The position numbers and the translations under genes are program-made. 64,000 nt of DNA. It comes from Deltaproteobacteria bacterium (GTDB lineage Bacteria; Desulfobacterota; Desulfomonilia; UBA1062). The notes under the pieces are model-generated. The model did not search any database, had not been told where the DNA came from, and saw only the letters and a list, made by a program, of their open reading frames with translations. Shown here piece after piece: positions 30,625 through 39,017 of this stretch. Location of the stretch: NCBI GenBank assembly GCA_018433085.1, contig JAHDRW010000054.1, positions 1 to 64,000 on the forward strand, read 5' to 3'. Position 1 is the stretch's first letter. Each line of letters begins with the position of its first letter.

Positions 30625-30911
30625 CCCACGCCGGACTGACGTGGCTGCGTTATCTGCGGAATCGGCTCGGCGAGCGGACCCACTTATTGGCCTTTGACGT
30701 CTGGGAGATTCCGGTGGGCAAATCCGCGCTGGTGGAGGTCTCCCCGTCGCTGTGGAGCAAGAGCTGTTAATGGGAGGGCCGAACGCCCGACCGGCATGAC
30801 GCCTATGTAGCTGTGGCCTGGCTGCGGCAGGTTGACACGTATGGTAGCCCCGGCAAATTTCTCAAGCCCGACACGCTGCCCTGCAAATACCACGTTGGCC
30901 GGGTCGGATGA
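30612..30911 (+). pseudogene. Remnant of an uncharacterised conserved protein with in-frame stop
   Basis: One frame of 99 codons from GTG 30612 to TGA 30909 is interrupted by TAA at 30768-30770. The two halves (LLAFDVWEIPVGKSALVEVS and WEGRTPDRHDAYVAVAWLRQ) read as consecutive pieces of one protein, resembling the C-terminal half of DUF429-like predicted nucleases (PFDGW ... EVYPSLW ... DQHDAY). The N-terminal half is missing. The family assignment is tentative; the continuity across the stop is directly visible. Confidence 0.45.
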
Positions 30912-31017
30912 ATTGCACCGGGCGGCGGAGAAGGTCGAAGCCTTACCGGCCCTGGACGATGCTGTTCATGAAGGTCGGGGCCTTCCGAGGCACGACCGGT
31001 CCTCGTGCCCGTGCCTG

Positions 31018-32202
31018 TTATTCGAACAGGTAGACCGCCCCGCCGGAGGCGATGCTGTTGTCACCCTGGTCCCCGTCAACCCCGGTTGCATTGCTGGCTT
31101 CACCATATGCTCCTACGGCGAACGTGCCGCCGGAAAGGGTGACGCTCGTGCCGAAGAAGTCGCCTGCCTCGGTATTCGAGGCCTTGATGTATGCCTTCTG
31201 GGCCCAGGCAGCGCCGTTTCGGGTGAACAGATAGACTGCTCCGCTACCTGATGCGCTGTTGTCGGCCTCGTCCCCGTTTACCCCGGTGGCATTGCTCTTT
31301 TCAACAGATGCTCCCACGGCGAGCGTGTCGCCGGAAAGGGATATGCTCCGGCCGAACCGGTCTTCCTGATCCGTATTCGAGGCCTTGAGGTATGTTTGCT
31401 GGTCCCAGGTCGTGCCGATCCGGTCGAAGATATAGACCGCCCCGCTATCGGGGGCGCCGACGTTAGCCTGGTCACCGTCAATCCCTGTGGCACCGCTGTC
31501 TTCACCATATGCTCCCACGGCGAGCGTGCCGCCGGAAAGGGAGACGCTCGTGCCGAAGTAGTCGCCTGCCTCCGTATTCGGGGCCTTGATGTATGCCTGC
31601 TGGACCCAGGCCGTGCCGCTTCGAGTGAAGATATAGACCGCCCCGCTGTCGAGGGCGCTGTTGTCGTCCTCGTCCCCGTGTATTCCCATGGCCTTGCTGT
31701 CTTCAAACATTGATCCAACGGCGAGGGTGTCGCCGGAAAGGGAGACACTATAGCCGAAGCAGTCCCCCCACTCGGTATTCGAAGCCTTGATGTACGCCTC
31801 CTGGGAGAGGTAGGTTGCCGTGATGGTGTAGGTCTTTGTGGTGATGCCGTCTGCCGCGGTCACGATAATCGTAATCGTGTTCGGGCCCGGGTCAAACGCT
31901 ATCTCCTGGGACGCCTGTCCGGACGCCACATCTGCCCCGTTCACCGTTATCGTTGCCTCTGCATTCGAGGCCGACGGAGTGATACTGACGGATGACTCCA
32001 CGACAAACATCATGGCATAGGAAAGTGTGTCGGGGGAAAAGTCCGGGTTTATCGTCCCGCTTGAAAGCTCAAGCGCTGCCAGGTCCGCATTGGTTCTTGC
32101 CGCATCGCCTCCGCTGCTTCCGCCTCCGCAGCCGATAAAGAGAGCAAGGATGAAAAGGATGAGACAGTGTCTGGAAGCACGGATGAACCGTTCGGTAGGC
32201 AT
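31018..32202 (-). CDS. FG-GAP repeat lipoprotein
   Basis: A 394-residue exported protein. The signal peptide ends in a lipobox-like LFIGCGGG (Cys25), giving a lipoprotein. Residues about 37-130 form a cadherin-like beta-sandwich (LSSGTINPDFSPDTLSYA). Four tandem units of about 62 residues follow, each with YIKASNTE, FGxSVSLSG, LAVGA and SGAVYIF, i.e. FG-GAP/integrin-alpha-type propeller blades. Seven blades make a closed propeller and the protein stops right after the fourth, so it may be C-terminally truncated. It lies next to the decayed genes behind ssrA. Confidence 0.75.
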   Translation of the reverse strand: MPTERFIRASRHCLILFILALFIGCGGGSSGGDAARTNADLAALELSSGTINPDFSPDTLSYAMMFVVESSVSITPSASNAEATITVNGADVASGQASQEIAFDPGPNTITIIVTAADGITTKTYTITATYLSQEAYIKASNTEWGDCFGYSVSLSGDTLAVGSMFEDSKAMGIHGDEDDNSALDSGAVYIFTRSGTAWVQQAYIKAPNTEAGDYFGTSVSLSGGTLAVGAYGEDSGATGIDGDQANVGAPDSGAVYIFDRIGTTWDQQTYLKASNTDQEDRFGRSISLSGDTLAVGASVEKSNATGVNGDEADNSASGSGAVYLFTRNGAAWAQKAYIKASNTEAGDFFGTSVTLSGGTFAVGAYGEASNATGVDGDQGDNSIASGGAVYLFE

Positions 32203-32504
32203 GGGAATCTTCTCCTCAAACCAAAGACGTAATCAAATAGTATATTGGTACTTTCCCTGGTTTACAATACAAATGAAAATTATTCCCTGAACGTTCCGGA
32301 TGCATTATTTAAGCGACTGTTTAGATAGGGAATAAATTAATGCACCGGGTGGAGAAGCCGGGAGCATGGTCTAAGTATCCAAGGTTTATTACTATTGGAA
32401 AAGAAAGCAGAAGCATGAGGCAGTGATAAGGCTGGTGACGGTCCAGGTGCATCAGGCACGATCTTGTGAGATGCCCCGGTTCTTCCGCCCTCTCTGGACC
32501 ACCT
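32203..32504. repeat. Interleaved inverted repeats in an AT-rich gap
   Basis: A 300-base AT-rich gap without a gene. TTATTCCCT (32280-32288) is the reverse complement of AGGGAATAA (32327-32335), and TGCATTA (32301-32307) of TAATGCA (32338-32344). The order A-B-A'-B' cannot form two nested hairpins but can form a pseudoknot, or mark two overlapping palindromic protein sites. Confidence 0.45.
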
Positions 32505-32888
32505 TCACGAGGTGTCATGGTCTCCTCGCGGGCGGAAGGGAACCTCTCCCAGCACTTCTTCCGCGTGTTTCATCTCGCGTACCAGGAAAATGTTGAGAAA
32601 GGTGCGGATGAAGGCGATGACGCCCAGTTTGCCGATCTGGCTCCAGGTCGGAGAAACGGCGGTCCCGAGGATGTCGGCAGCGAGCTGGAATTCCAGGGCG
32701 AGAACCAGATAGCGTGAAAAAAGCAGGCGGATCCTCAGGTACCTCTGCAGGTCCTTGATTCCCCTGAGGCGGACCAGTCTAGCAAAGGTAGTCGCTACCC
32801 CTACCGCAACGATCAGGGCGGCTATGGCCTCGATGGGCACTACCAGCAATTCGGCAAAGGTTCTCAGGGTGGGCTCCAGGGTTTCCAT
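32505..32888 (-). CDS. DUF1622 membrane protein
   Basis: A 127-residue protein with three hydrophobic helices and the conserved LALEFQLAADILGTAVSPTW followed by IRTFLNIFLVREM, matching DUF1622. The function of this family is unknown. It ends with a short charged tail. Confidence 0.8.
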   Translation of the reverse strand: METLEPTLRTFAELLVVPIEAIAALIVAVGVATTFARLVRLRGIKDLQRYLRIRLLFSRYLVLALEFQLAADILGTAVSPTWSQIGKLGVIAFIRTFLNIFLVREMKHAEEVLGEVPFRPRGDHDTS

Positions 32889-33014
32889 AGAAGTTCCTTA
32901 CCTCCGGACCCGGGAGAGGCCGGTCCCCCGTGAGGGATCCGGACCTGAACCGCCCGGGACGGTCAATCTGCCGGAACCGCGCCACCGGCCCTGCAGCCGG
33001 AATATGTCTCCCTT

Positions 33015-34241
33015 TTACTCGTAGATGATCGCCGCCGGGGAATCGGCATGCTGCTCCGACAGTACCGACATGATATCGTGAGCCGGCTCGCCCCGTTCGA
33101 GGAGATCGGCCATGAGCTTCATGGCAGGCCCTGCATGCCGGAAAAACGCCCGGTATCCCGCGCACAAATAGTTCAGGCCGGCTTCTCCATAAGGGCTCAC
33201 CACAAAGCGGTTTCTCGGACATTCTCCGTTACAGATGGAAAGAAAGGAACACTCCCGGCAAGACCGGGGAAGCGTGTCCCGCTTGTCGGAAACGAACTTG
33301 AGCCGCCTCTCGGAAGACAGGAGGTCAAAGAGAGGGCTTTTCAGGATATTCCCCAGAGAATGACCAGGCTCGACGAAACGATCGCACGGATACACGTCTC
33401 CGTTGTGATCCAGGACGATTCCTCCGCCGCAGTCAGGAGCAAGGACGCTTGCTGCGTCCGGTCGGCCGAGAAGACCGGCCAGGACCTCTTCGAAGTTCAG
33501 GACAATGACGGTCCCCATGTCCCGGGCGGACCATTCATCGAAGATCTCCGTGAGAAAACGGCCCCACTGGTGCGGGCGCACCGAGAAGTCCGTTACGGAA
33601 TCACCCTGATGATGAACGCCATCCCGGGTTCTGTGAACCAGGGGAATAAATCGAATCTGCCCGGCCCCGAGCTCGTCCCGGAAAAACCGGTAGACCGGGA
33701 GGGGATACTGGCCGTTCCTGCGGCTCACCCTGCACATAATCCCGAAGCGTATCCGGTGCTTCTGGAGCATTCGTAACGCCTCCAGGGCCCTGTCAAAGGT
33801 TCCGCGCCCCTCTTTGTCTCTGCGATAATTGTCGTGCAGCTCTTGCGGTCCGTCCATATCCAGATCGACGAGGAAATCGTGCTCATGGAGCAATCCACAC
33901 CACTGATCGTCGAGTAGCAGCCCATTGGTCTGGAGGGTGTTCTCGACTCGGGTGCCCGGCCTCCCATAACTTTTCTGGAGCTCGATGGTTTGCCTGAAGA
34001 ACTCGATCCCGCTGAGCATCGGTTCCCCTCCCTGCCAAACGATACGCACGAGAGGTCCCCGGTGCACACCAAGCACCTGTCGTATGAATGATTCATGCAC
34101 GAGTTCCGTCATCCTGAAGCCGCTCTGAGGCTCCGGGTGTGCTGTTTCAGGGCAGCTACAGTAATCACAGCAGAGGTTGCAGGAGGCACCCGAAGGTCTG
34201 CATATGATACGGAATGTCTGGGGAACTGGAGTGTCTGCCAT
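33015..34241 (-). CDS. Anaerobic sulfatase-maturating enzyme-like radical SAM protein
   Basis: A 408-residue radical SAM/SPASM enzyme of the AnSME type, which converts a Cys or Ser of sulfatases to formylglycine. The SAM cluster is Cys21-x3-Cys25-x2-Cys28 with an additional Cys24 and Cys30 around it (SCNLCCDYCSC). WQGGEPML, LDMDGPQELHDNYR, and the SPASM cysteines (DCGGGIVLDHNGDVYPCDRF, CRECSFLSICNGECPRNRF, LNYLCAGYRAFF) closely follow the AnSME pattern. No sulfatase gene is nearby, so the client is elsewhere or differs. Confidence 0.85.
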   Translation of the reverse strand: MADTPVPQTFRIICRPSGASCNLCCDYCSCPETAHPEPQSGFRMTELVHESFIRQVLGVHRGPLVRIVWQGGEPMLSGIEFFRQTIELQKSYGRPGTRVENTLQTNGLLLDDQWCGLLHEHDFLVDLDMDGPQELHDNYRRDKEGRGTFDRALEALRMLQKHRIRFGIMCRVSRRNGQYPLPVYRFFRDELGAGQIRFIPLVHRTRDGVHHQGDSVTDFSVRPHQWGRFLTEIFDEWSARDMGTVIVLNFEEVLAGLLGRPDAASVLAPDCGGGIVLDHNGDVYPCDRFVEPGHSLGNILKSPLFDLLSSERRLKFVSDKRDTLPRSCRECSFLSICNGECPRNRFVVSPYGEAGLNYLCAGYRAFFRHAGPAMKLMADLLERGEPAHDIMSVLSEQHADSPAAIIYE

Positions 34242-35142
34242 TTTTATCCTCCGGTATGTATTCAGATGACCTTAAAAAGGGGTATGCCCATGTTTCGAGG
34301 AGAACGATCCAATCATCACCCTGGATTCCTCCCTGGCCGTTTCATTCTCCGGCGAGCGGGAAGACCCTCTGTGTGTTGCAGGTGAAAGCCTGCACCGGCA
34401 AGAGGGTCTCCGGGCGCCGGTTCCATTGTTTCCATGAATCCTCCTTCACGTCCGCTGCAGAGGACTTTGAAGGAGGGACACATTCCACGCCGCTTGCGGA
34501 TTCAATAAGGTCCAGGGCTTGCCCTGGGGTCCACACCAATGATCATTGCGCTCATGGATGGTCCGCAATTTGGGCATCGCCGGAGGGAAGGCGGGCGAAC
34601 TGTACGCCGCCGCTCAGAAAAGACCGTTCGCGGCGGTGGAGTCCGGAAGAGACGAGAGTGCGCTGAGGCCCGTATCGAAAGGAAGCGCTCCTGAGACCCT
34701 TCGGCACCCGGAAAGGAAAAACGGCAGAAGACCGCCGCTGTAAGGCCCGCAGAACCCGGGGCCAATACGAACAGCCGGCGCGCGGGTATTTCCGGAGCAC
34801 CGGAGGGCAACCCCCGTCTTCAACTCAACGATATATCGAAAAGATTTTTTCATGGGGAAAAACCTCTTCCGCATTCTCCAATCGGCAACTGCTTCACAAG
34901 CAGCGTGCCCTTTTTCCTCTATGAGAAGAAAATCACAGCGGCCGTGACGGCTCGATGTTCATAAGACTTTATGTACTCCCAAGCACGATCTTATCAAGGC
35001 CGCTCCTGAAGCGGAAACGGGGCACTACACCGGGGAGCCCCGGTCGGAGAGACCCCCCATTGGCCTACCGATTTGTGCATGGAAGCGCATTACGAAATAT
35101 CAAAGGGTCGTTTCATCCAAAAAGTTTTCAGGGAGGCTTTTT
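34242..35142. other. 900-base gene-free region rich in hairpins
   Basis: No supported gene. It holds several near-perfect stems. One at 34349-34420 has three nested arms: CCGGCG/CGCCGG, AGACCCTCT/AGAGGGTCT and TGCAGG/CCTGCA. Another at 34440-34476 pairs CCTCCTTC/GAAGGAGG with an inner GTCC/GGAC. Others are CCAGGGC/GCCCTGG at 34512-34527 and CCGGGG/CCCCGG at 35030-35043. The symmetric spacing suggests a structured RNA or leader; neither strand nor function is known. Confidence 0.4.
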
Positions 35143-36504
35143 ATGGAACACGTAGATGTCGCGGTGATCGGAAGCGGGCAGGGCGGGGTCCCGTTTGCCG
35201 TGGAGATGGCCTCTCGGGGCAGGAAGGTGGTGCTTTTCGAGAGGAGCCGCTACGGCGGGAGCTGTATCAACTGGGGATGTACACCGTCCAAGGCGTTTCT
35301 GGCATCGGCCCATGCGGCGGGCAGGGCGCGCGAGGCCGCCAGGCTCGGTGTGCGGACACGGGTGGAAGTGGACTTCACGGAAGTGATGGAGCGTGTGCGC
35401 GGCATACGCGACAGATTCACCCGGTCGACACAGGACAGACTCGAGAGGGCCGGCGTGCAGACTATCCGTACCGAGGCGTCCTTTACGGGCAGTGGGAGCG
35501 TGCGGGCGGAAGACCGGGAATACGAGGCGCCACTGATCGTGATCGATACCGGGAGCATGCCCGTGGTGCCACCGATACCCGGGCTCAGGGAGGGGCCGTT
35601 TTTCACCTACCGAAGCTTATGGGATATGGAGGTCCTTCCGGCCCGCACGCTGATCCTCGGCGGAGGCTATACCGGACTCGAGCTGGGCCAGGGACTCGCC
35701 CGGCTGGGGAGTTCGGTGCACATCATCGACGTGAACGAGAGGATCCTCGGGAGAGAGAGCCCGGATGTCGGCAGACTATTGACCGGGACCCTGGAAAAAG
35801 AAGGAATAGAGTTTTCCCTGGGAAAGACCGTGGAAAAGGTGGAGTACGATCGGGACATTGTACACCTGCATCTGGGAGGTGGTGAGGTGCTTGCCGGGAA
35901 CGCGCTGCTGGTGGTTACGGGTATACAACCCAGCACCGACGCCCTGAATGCCCGAGAGGCAGGGATCGCGTTGGATGAAAAGGGATATGTCGTGGTCGAC
36001 GAGCACCTGAAGACCAGCCGCGAAGGGGTGTATGCCGTGGGCGAGGCCGCGGGGCAGCCGGCCTTTACCCATGTCTCCTGGGAAGACCACCGGAGGCTGC
36101 TGGCAGTCCTGTCAGGGGAGGAGCGGACCCGGGACGACCGGGTTCTGGCGTATGCGGTGTTCACCGAGCCCCAGGTGGCAAGGGCGGGGTACAATCTGGA
36201 GCAGGCACGGCAGAAAGGAATTCGGGCGAGGAAAGCCCTCGTGCAGTTACGGGATATCGCACGGGGCGTTGAATGGGGCCAGGAGCAGGGCTTTTATGAG
36301 ATGGTGATAGAGGAGGGGACCGACAAGATCATCGGCGCGACCATGGTGGGGTACGAGGTGAGCGAGCTGATTCATGTATTCGTGGACCTGATCGAGGCCG
36401 GTGCAGACCGGCGGTTGCTGGAAAAGGCACAGCACATCCACCCGACCTATGCGGAAGGCATCCCTACGCTTGCGCGGATGTTTGGGAGGGCGGAGCGAGA
36501 CTGA
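35143..36504 (+). CDS. Mercuric-reductase/dihydrolipoamide-dehydrogenase-like flavoprotein
   Basis: A 453-residue class I pyridine-nucleotide disulfide oxidoreductase. FAD-binding GSGQGG at the N-terminus, redox disulfide in GGSCINWGCTPSK (C-x4-C), NAD(P)-binding LGGGYTGLELGQ, and a C-terminal dimer interface with HIHPTYAEG carrying the catalytic His. It lacks a heavy-metal-associated domain and the C-terminal Cys pair of true MerA, so the substrate is open. GGGAGG precedes the ATG by six bases. Confidence 0.85.
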   Translation: MEHVDVAVIGSGQGGVPFAVEMASRGRKVVLFERSRYGGSCINWGCTPSKAFLASAHAAGRAREAARLGVRTRVEVDFTEVMERVRGIRDRFTRSTQDRLERAGVQTIRTEASFTGSGSVRAEDREYEAPLIVIDTGSMPVVPPIPGLREGPFFTYRSLWDMEVLPARTLILGGGYTGLELGQGLARLGSSVHIIDVNERILGRESPDVGRLLTGTLEKEGIEFSLGKTVEKVEYDRDIVHLHLGGGEVLAGNALLVVTGIQPSTDALNAREAGIALDEKGYVVVDEHLKTSREGVYAVGEAAGQPAFTHVSWEDHRRLLAVLSGEERTRDDRVLAYAVFTEPQVARAGYNLEQARQKGIRARKALVQLRDIARGVEWGQEQGFYEMVIEEGTDKIIGATMVGYEVSELIHVFVDLIEAGADRRLLEKAQHIHPTYAEGIPTLARMFGRAERD

Positions 36505-36646
36505 GCGGAAAGGGGAGGTTTCCTGAATCCATCGCATGCACCGCTTCCGCGATCTTTCCATTTGAAAAAGCCTGCTGACGGAGGCCGGATCGATCGTCAA
36601 GGTCTCCGGCGATCCGCAGGCCTGAAGCGACCGCGATCGTACGAGT

Positions 36647-37474
36647 CTATCCACCGGATGAAAATCCGGGATACAGGGCCATCCCGCCATCGACGAATAT
36701 GGTGGCGCCGTGCACATAGTCGGATTCGTCCGATGCGAGCCACACCGCCACGCTGCCGATATCACGGGGCTCGCCGATCCGGTTTAAGGGGATGAGCTTA
36801 AGGAGCGACTCCAGGGCTGCAGGGTCTTCCCAGGACTCCCGGTTGATATCGGTCCGTATGGCCCCGGGCGCGATACCGTTGACCCTGATACGGTCCCGGG
36901 CCACCTCCTGGGCCAGGCTCTTCATGAACTGCATGAGCCCTCCCTTGGATGCGGCATAGTTGCAGTGGCCCGACCAGGGGATAACCTGGTGTACCGAGCT
37001 GATAAAGATGATTTTCCCCGCCGCGATGGAACGTTCAGGTATCAGCCCGCGGCGCCGGAACTCGCGCACTGCCTCCCGCGAGCAGAGGAAGGCGCCCGTG
37101 AGGTTCACATCGATCACCGCTTGCCACTCCTGGAAGGTCATCTCGTGCACCGGGGCATCCCGCTGAATGCCGGCATTGTTGACCAGGATATCCACCGTGC
37201 CGAATTCCCGGACTGCACTGGCGAACATGACCTCGACATGGTCTTCCCGGCTCACATCCGCTTCCAGAACGAGCGCATCGGTTCCCTTTGACCGTATTTC
37301 CCGGACCACTTCCTCTGCCGACGCCCGGTCCCGGATATGGTTCACAACGACCCGTGCGCCTTCGTCCGCCATGGCCAGCGCTATCCCTCTGCCGATTCCG
37401 GAAGAGGCCCCTGTCACCAGGACCACCTGGTTCTTCAGACGGTCTACGCAGGCCAGTCGGCTGACAGATTTCAT
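36647..37474 (-). CDS. SDR-family oxidoreductase (glucose 1-dehydrogenase-like)
   Basis: A 275-residue short-chain dehydrogenase. NAD(P)-binding TGASSGIG at 21-28, NNAG motif, catalytic Ser in FISSVHQV and YAASK (Tyr-x3-Lys), and the C-terminal SDYVHGATIFVDGGM. The overall pattern resembles glucose/sugar dehydrogenases. GGGAGG precedes the ATG at 37474; a longer frame upstream lacks family similarity. Confidence 0.87.
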   Translation of the reverse strand: MKSVSRLACVDRLKNQVVLVTGASSGIGRGIALAMADEGARVVVNHIRDRASAEEVVREIRSKGTDALVLEADVSREDHVEVMFASAVREFGTVDILVNNAGIQRDAPVHEMTFQEWQAVIDVNLTGAFLCSREAVREFRRRGLIPERSIAAGKIIFISSVHQVIPWSGHCNYAASKGGLMQFMKSLAQEVARDRIRVNGIAPGAIRTDINRESWEDPAALESLLKLIPLNRIGEPRDIGSVAVWLASDESDYVHGATIFVDGGMALYPGFSSGG

Positions 37475-37652
37475 CCCGCCCCCTCCCGCATGTGTTGTCG
37501 CGGTTGCCCGTTGATGGAAGTACCACAGGGAAACACGCGGGGACACCCCGCTCCCCGGAGGCCTTCAGGAATGATGATAACGTGCGTCAGGAGCTTGACA
37601 AGGGAATGCTTAAGATGCGGCCTGGGGCGTCGTAAGGGTTGGGGGCCGATGA

Positions 37653-38132
37653 TCAGGCGGTCCGGCTTTTCACCCGCACATATGCAGGCAGGATGGAGTC
37701 GCCGCTCTGGAAGATCAGTATGGAGGGGCCGGTGATCAGGACGTTGCACGCCTGGGCGCTCAAGGGAAAGACCCGGGGCACGCCCAGCGTAAAGGCGGGT
37801 TCGTAGCCGAACCTCTGGGTGAGAAATTGCCCGCATATGACATTGAGGAGTTCCTTCACCGCATCGACAACCATCTCCTGGAGCAGGTCCCTGCTCTCGT
37901 CAACACCCAGAATCCGCGAGGCGAGATCGGCCGCAAGGCTGTTTTCCATGAGCAGGCCGAGCTCTCCCGACGACGGGCCTTCAAAGGTGATGTGGGCGTG
38001 CATGGGTGCCTGGTCGAAGCGGGGAGGATCCTCGGGCCTTATCACCCATACCCGGGTTGCCGCCATATCGTTCAGGACCGAGATGACGGCGTTTTCCATC
38101 GCCCGACTGGAAAGGAGATTGTCAACGGCCAA
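37653..38132 (-). CDS. CheX-like chemotaxis phosphatase domain protein
   Basis: A 159-residue protein of the CheC/CheX/FliY fold. The phosphatase motif E-x2-N appears as KELLNVICGQ, preceded by SRILGVDESRDLLQEMVVDA. CheX dephosphorylates CheY-type regulators. It overlaps the upstream receiver gene by 11 bases, so the two are almost certainly a pair. No flagellar or chemoreceptor genes are in the window. Confidence 0.82.
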   Translation of the reverse strand: MAVDNLLSSRAMENAVISVLNDMAATRVWVIRPEDPPRFDQAPMHAHITFEGPSSGELGLLMENSLAADLASRILGVDESRDLLQEMVVDAVKELLNVICGQFLTQRFGYEPAFTLGVPRVFPLSAQACNVLITGPSILIFQSGDSILPAYVRVKSRTA

Positions 38133-38502
38133 GCATCACCTCGCGCACCACGGTTCTGATCTGCTCCGGGGTGAAGGGCTTCCGGACATAGGCCCGCACG
38201 CCCTTGCTCTGAAGGTATTCCTTGCGGCTCACGCTACCGTCGGTGGAGACCATTATGATGGGGATGCCCTTGAGCGCCGGATCGTCCGCCATGCTCTCCA
38301 CGAGCTCCACTCCGTTCATCACCGGCATGTTGATATCCGCGAACACCAGGTCGATTGACTCGGTTCTGAGGGTATCGAGGGCCTCTTTGCCGTTCGATGC
38401 ATCGAACACACTCTGGATCGGGGCGCCGCTTTCTCCCAGGGCCTTCATGAGGACCGCCTTCACCACATTGGAGTCATCGACGATAAGAATTTTCCACTTC
38501 AT
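38122..38502 (-). CDS. CheY-like single-domain response regulator
   Basis: A 126-residue receiver: acidic Asp9-Asp10, phospho-acceptor Asp56 (FADINMP), Thr in VSTDGS and Lys in VRKPFTPEQ. It has no output domain. It is translated upstream of and overlapping the CheX-like gene. Confidence 0.9.
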   Translation of the reverse strand: MKWKILIVDDSNVVKAVLMKALGESGAPIQSVFDASNGKEALDTLRTESIDLVFADINMPVMNGVELVESMADDPALKGIPIIMVSTDGSVSRKEYLQSKGVRAYVRKPFTPEQIRTVVREVMLGR

Positions 38503-39017
38503 ACCCGTCTCTTATACATCTTCTCTCGCACTGCAAGACGCCTTTCCTATTCTATTTCGGTAAATGAAAAATATTCTTGAGAACAACTCCCGGATACCCC
38601 TGACGGAAAAACCGCTCCCTGCGCCCTCGTGACGCCTGCCTGCATGTTTGGACAACGGGCGTTGCAGGCAGGAAGCATTCCATGCCGGCATTCCCAAGAT
38701 GCCTCATGGAAGCTCATCTTCCCGATATTTGATGCCTCTTGTGAAAACACACTACACCGTTATCATCACTCTTACGAGCCATCTGTACCTCTGATAAGGA
38801 TAGTTTCCTCCCTTACCCAAACGGAGATGCTCATGGCTCGTAACATCCTTGCTCAAGAGATGCCGGGACAAGGAGATCAGGAGCCTCATCCTGCAATTGT
38901 CTCAGCCGTTCACCCGATGCAGCGGTCCCGTTGCGCCGACACGAAGAAACACCCGATTCAGGGAGAATCGCCAGGCACGGGTGGGCACACATTCCCGATA
39001 CAAAAGGGAGAACGATT
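38503..39017. other. Gene-free stretch with a hairpin and a transposon-end-like motif
   Basis: A perfect 10-base stem CCTGCCTGCA (38635-38644) / TGCAGGCAGG (38663-38672) with an 18-base loop is present. At 38508-38522, GTCTCTTATACATCT closely resembles the Tn5-type 19-base mosaic end minus two bases. No gene is supported. Confidence 0.4.

Noticed and set aside
34681-34790. Cobalamin-riboswitch-like segment (CCGCCGCTGTAA followed by GCCAATACGAACAGCC)
   Set aside because: Only the central box is close to consensus; the 3' B12 box and the GGUG...UCC arm do not match, and no cobalamin gene follows.
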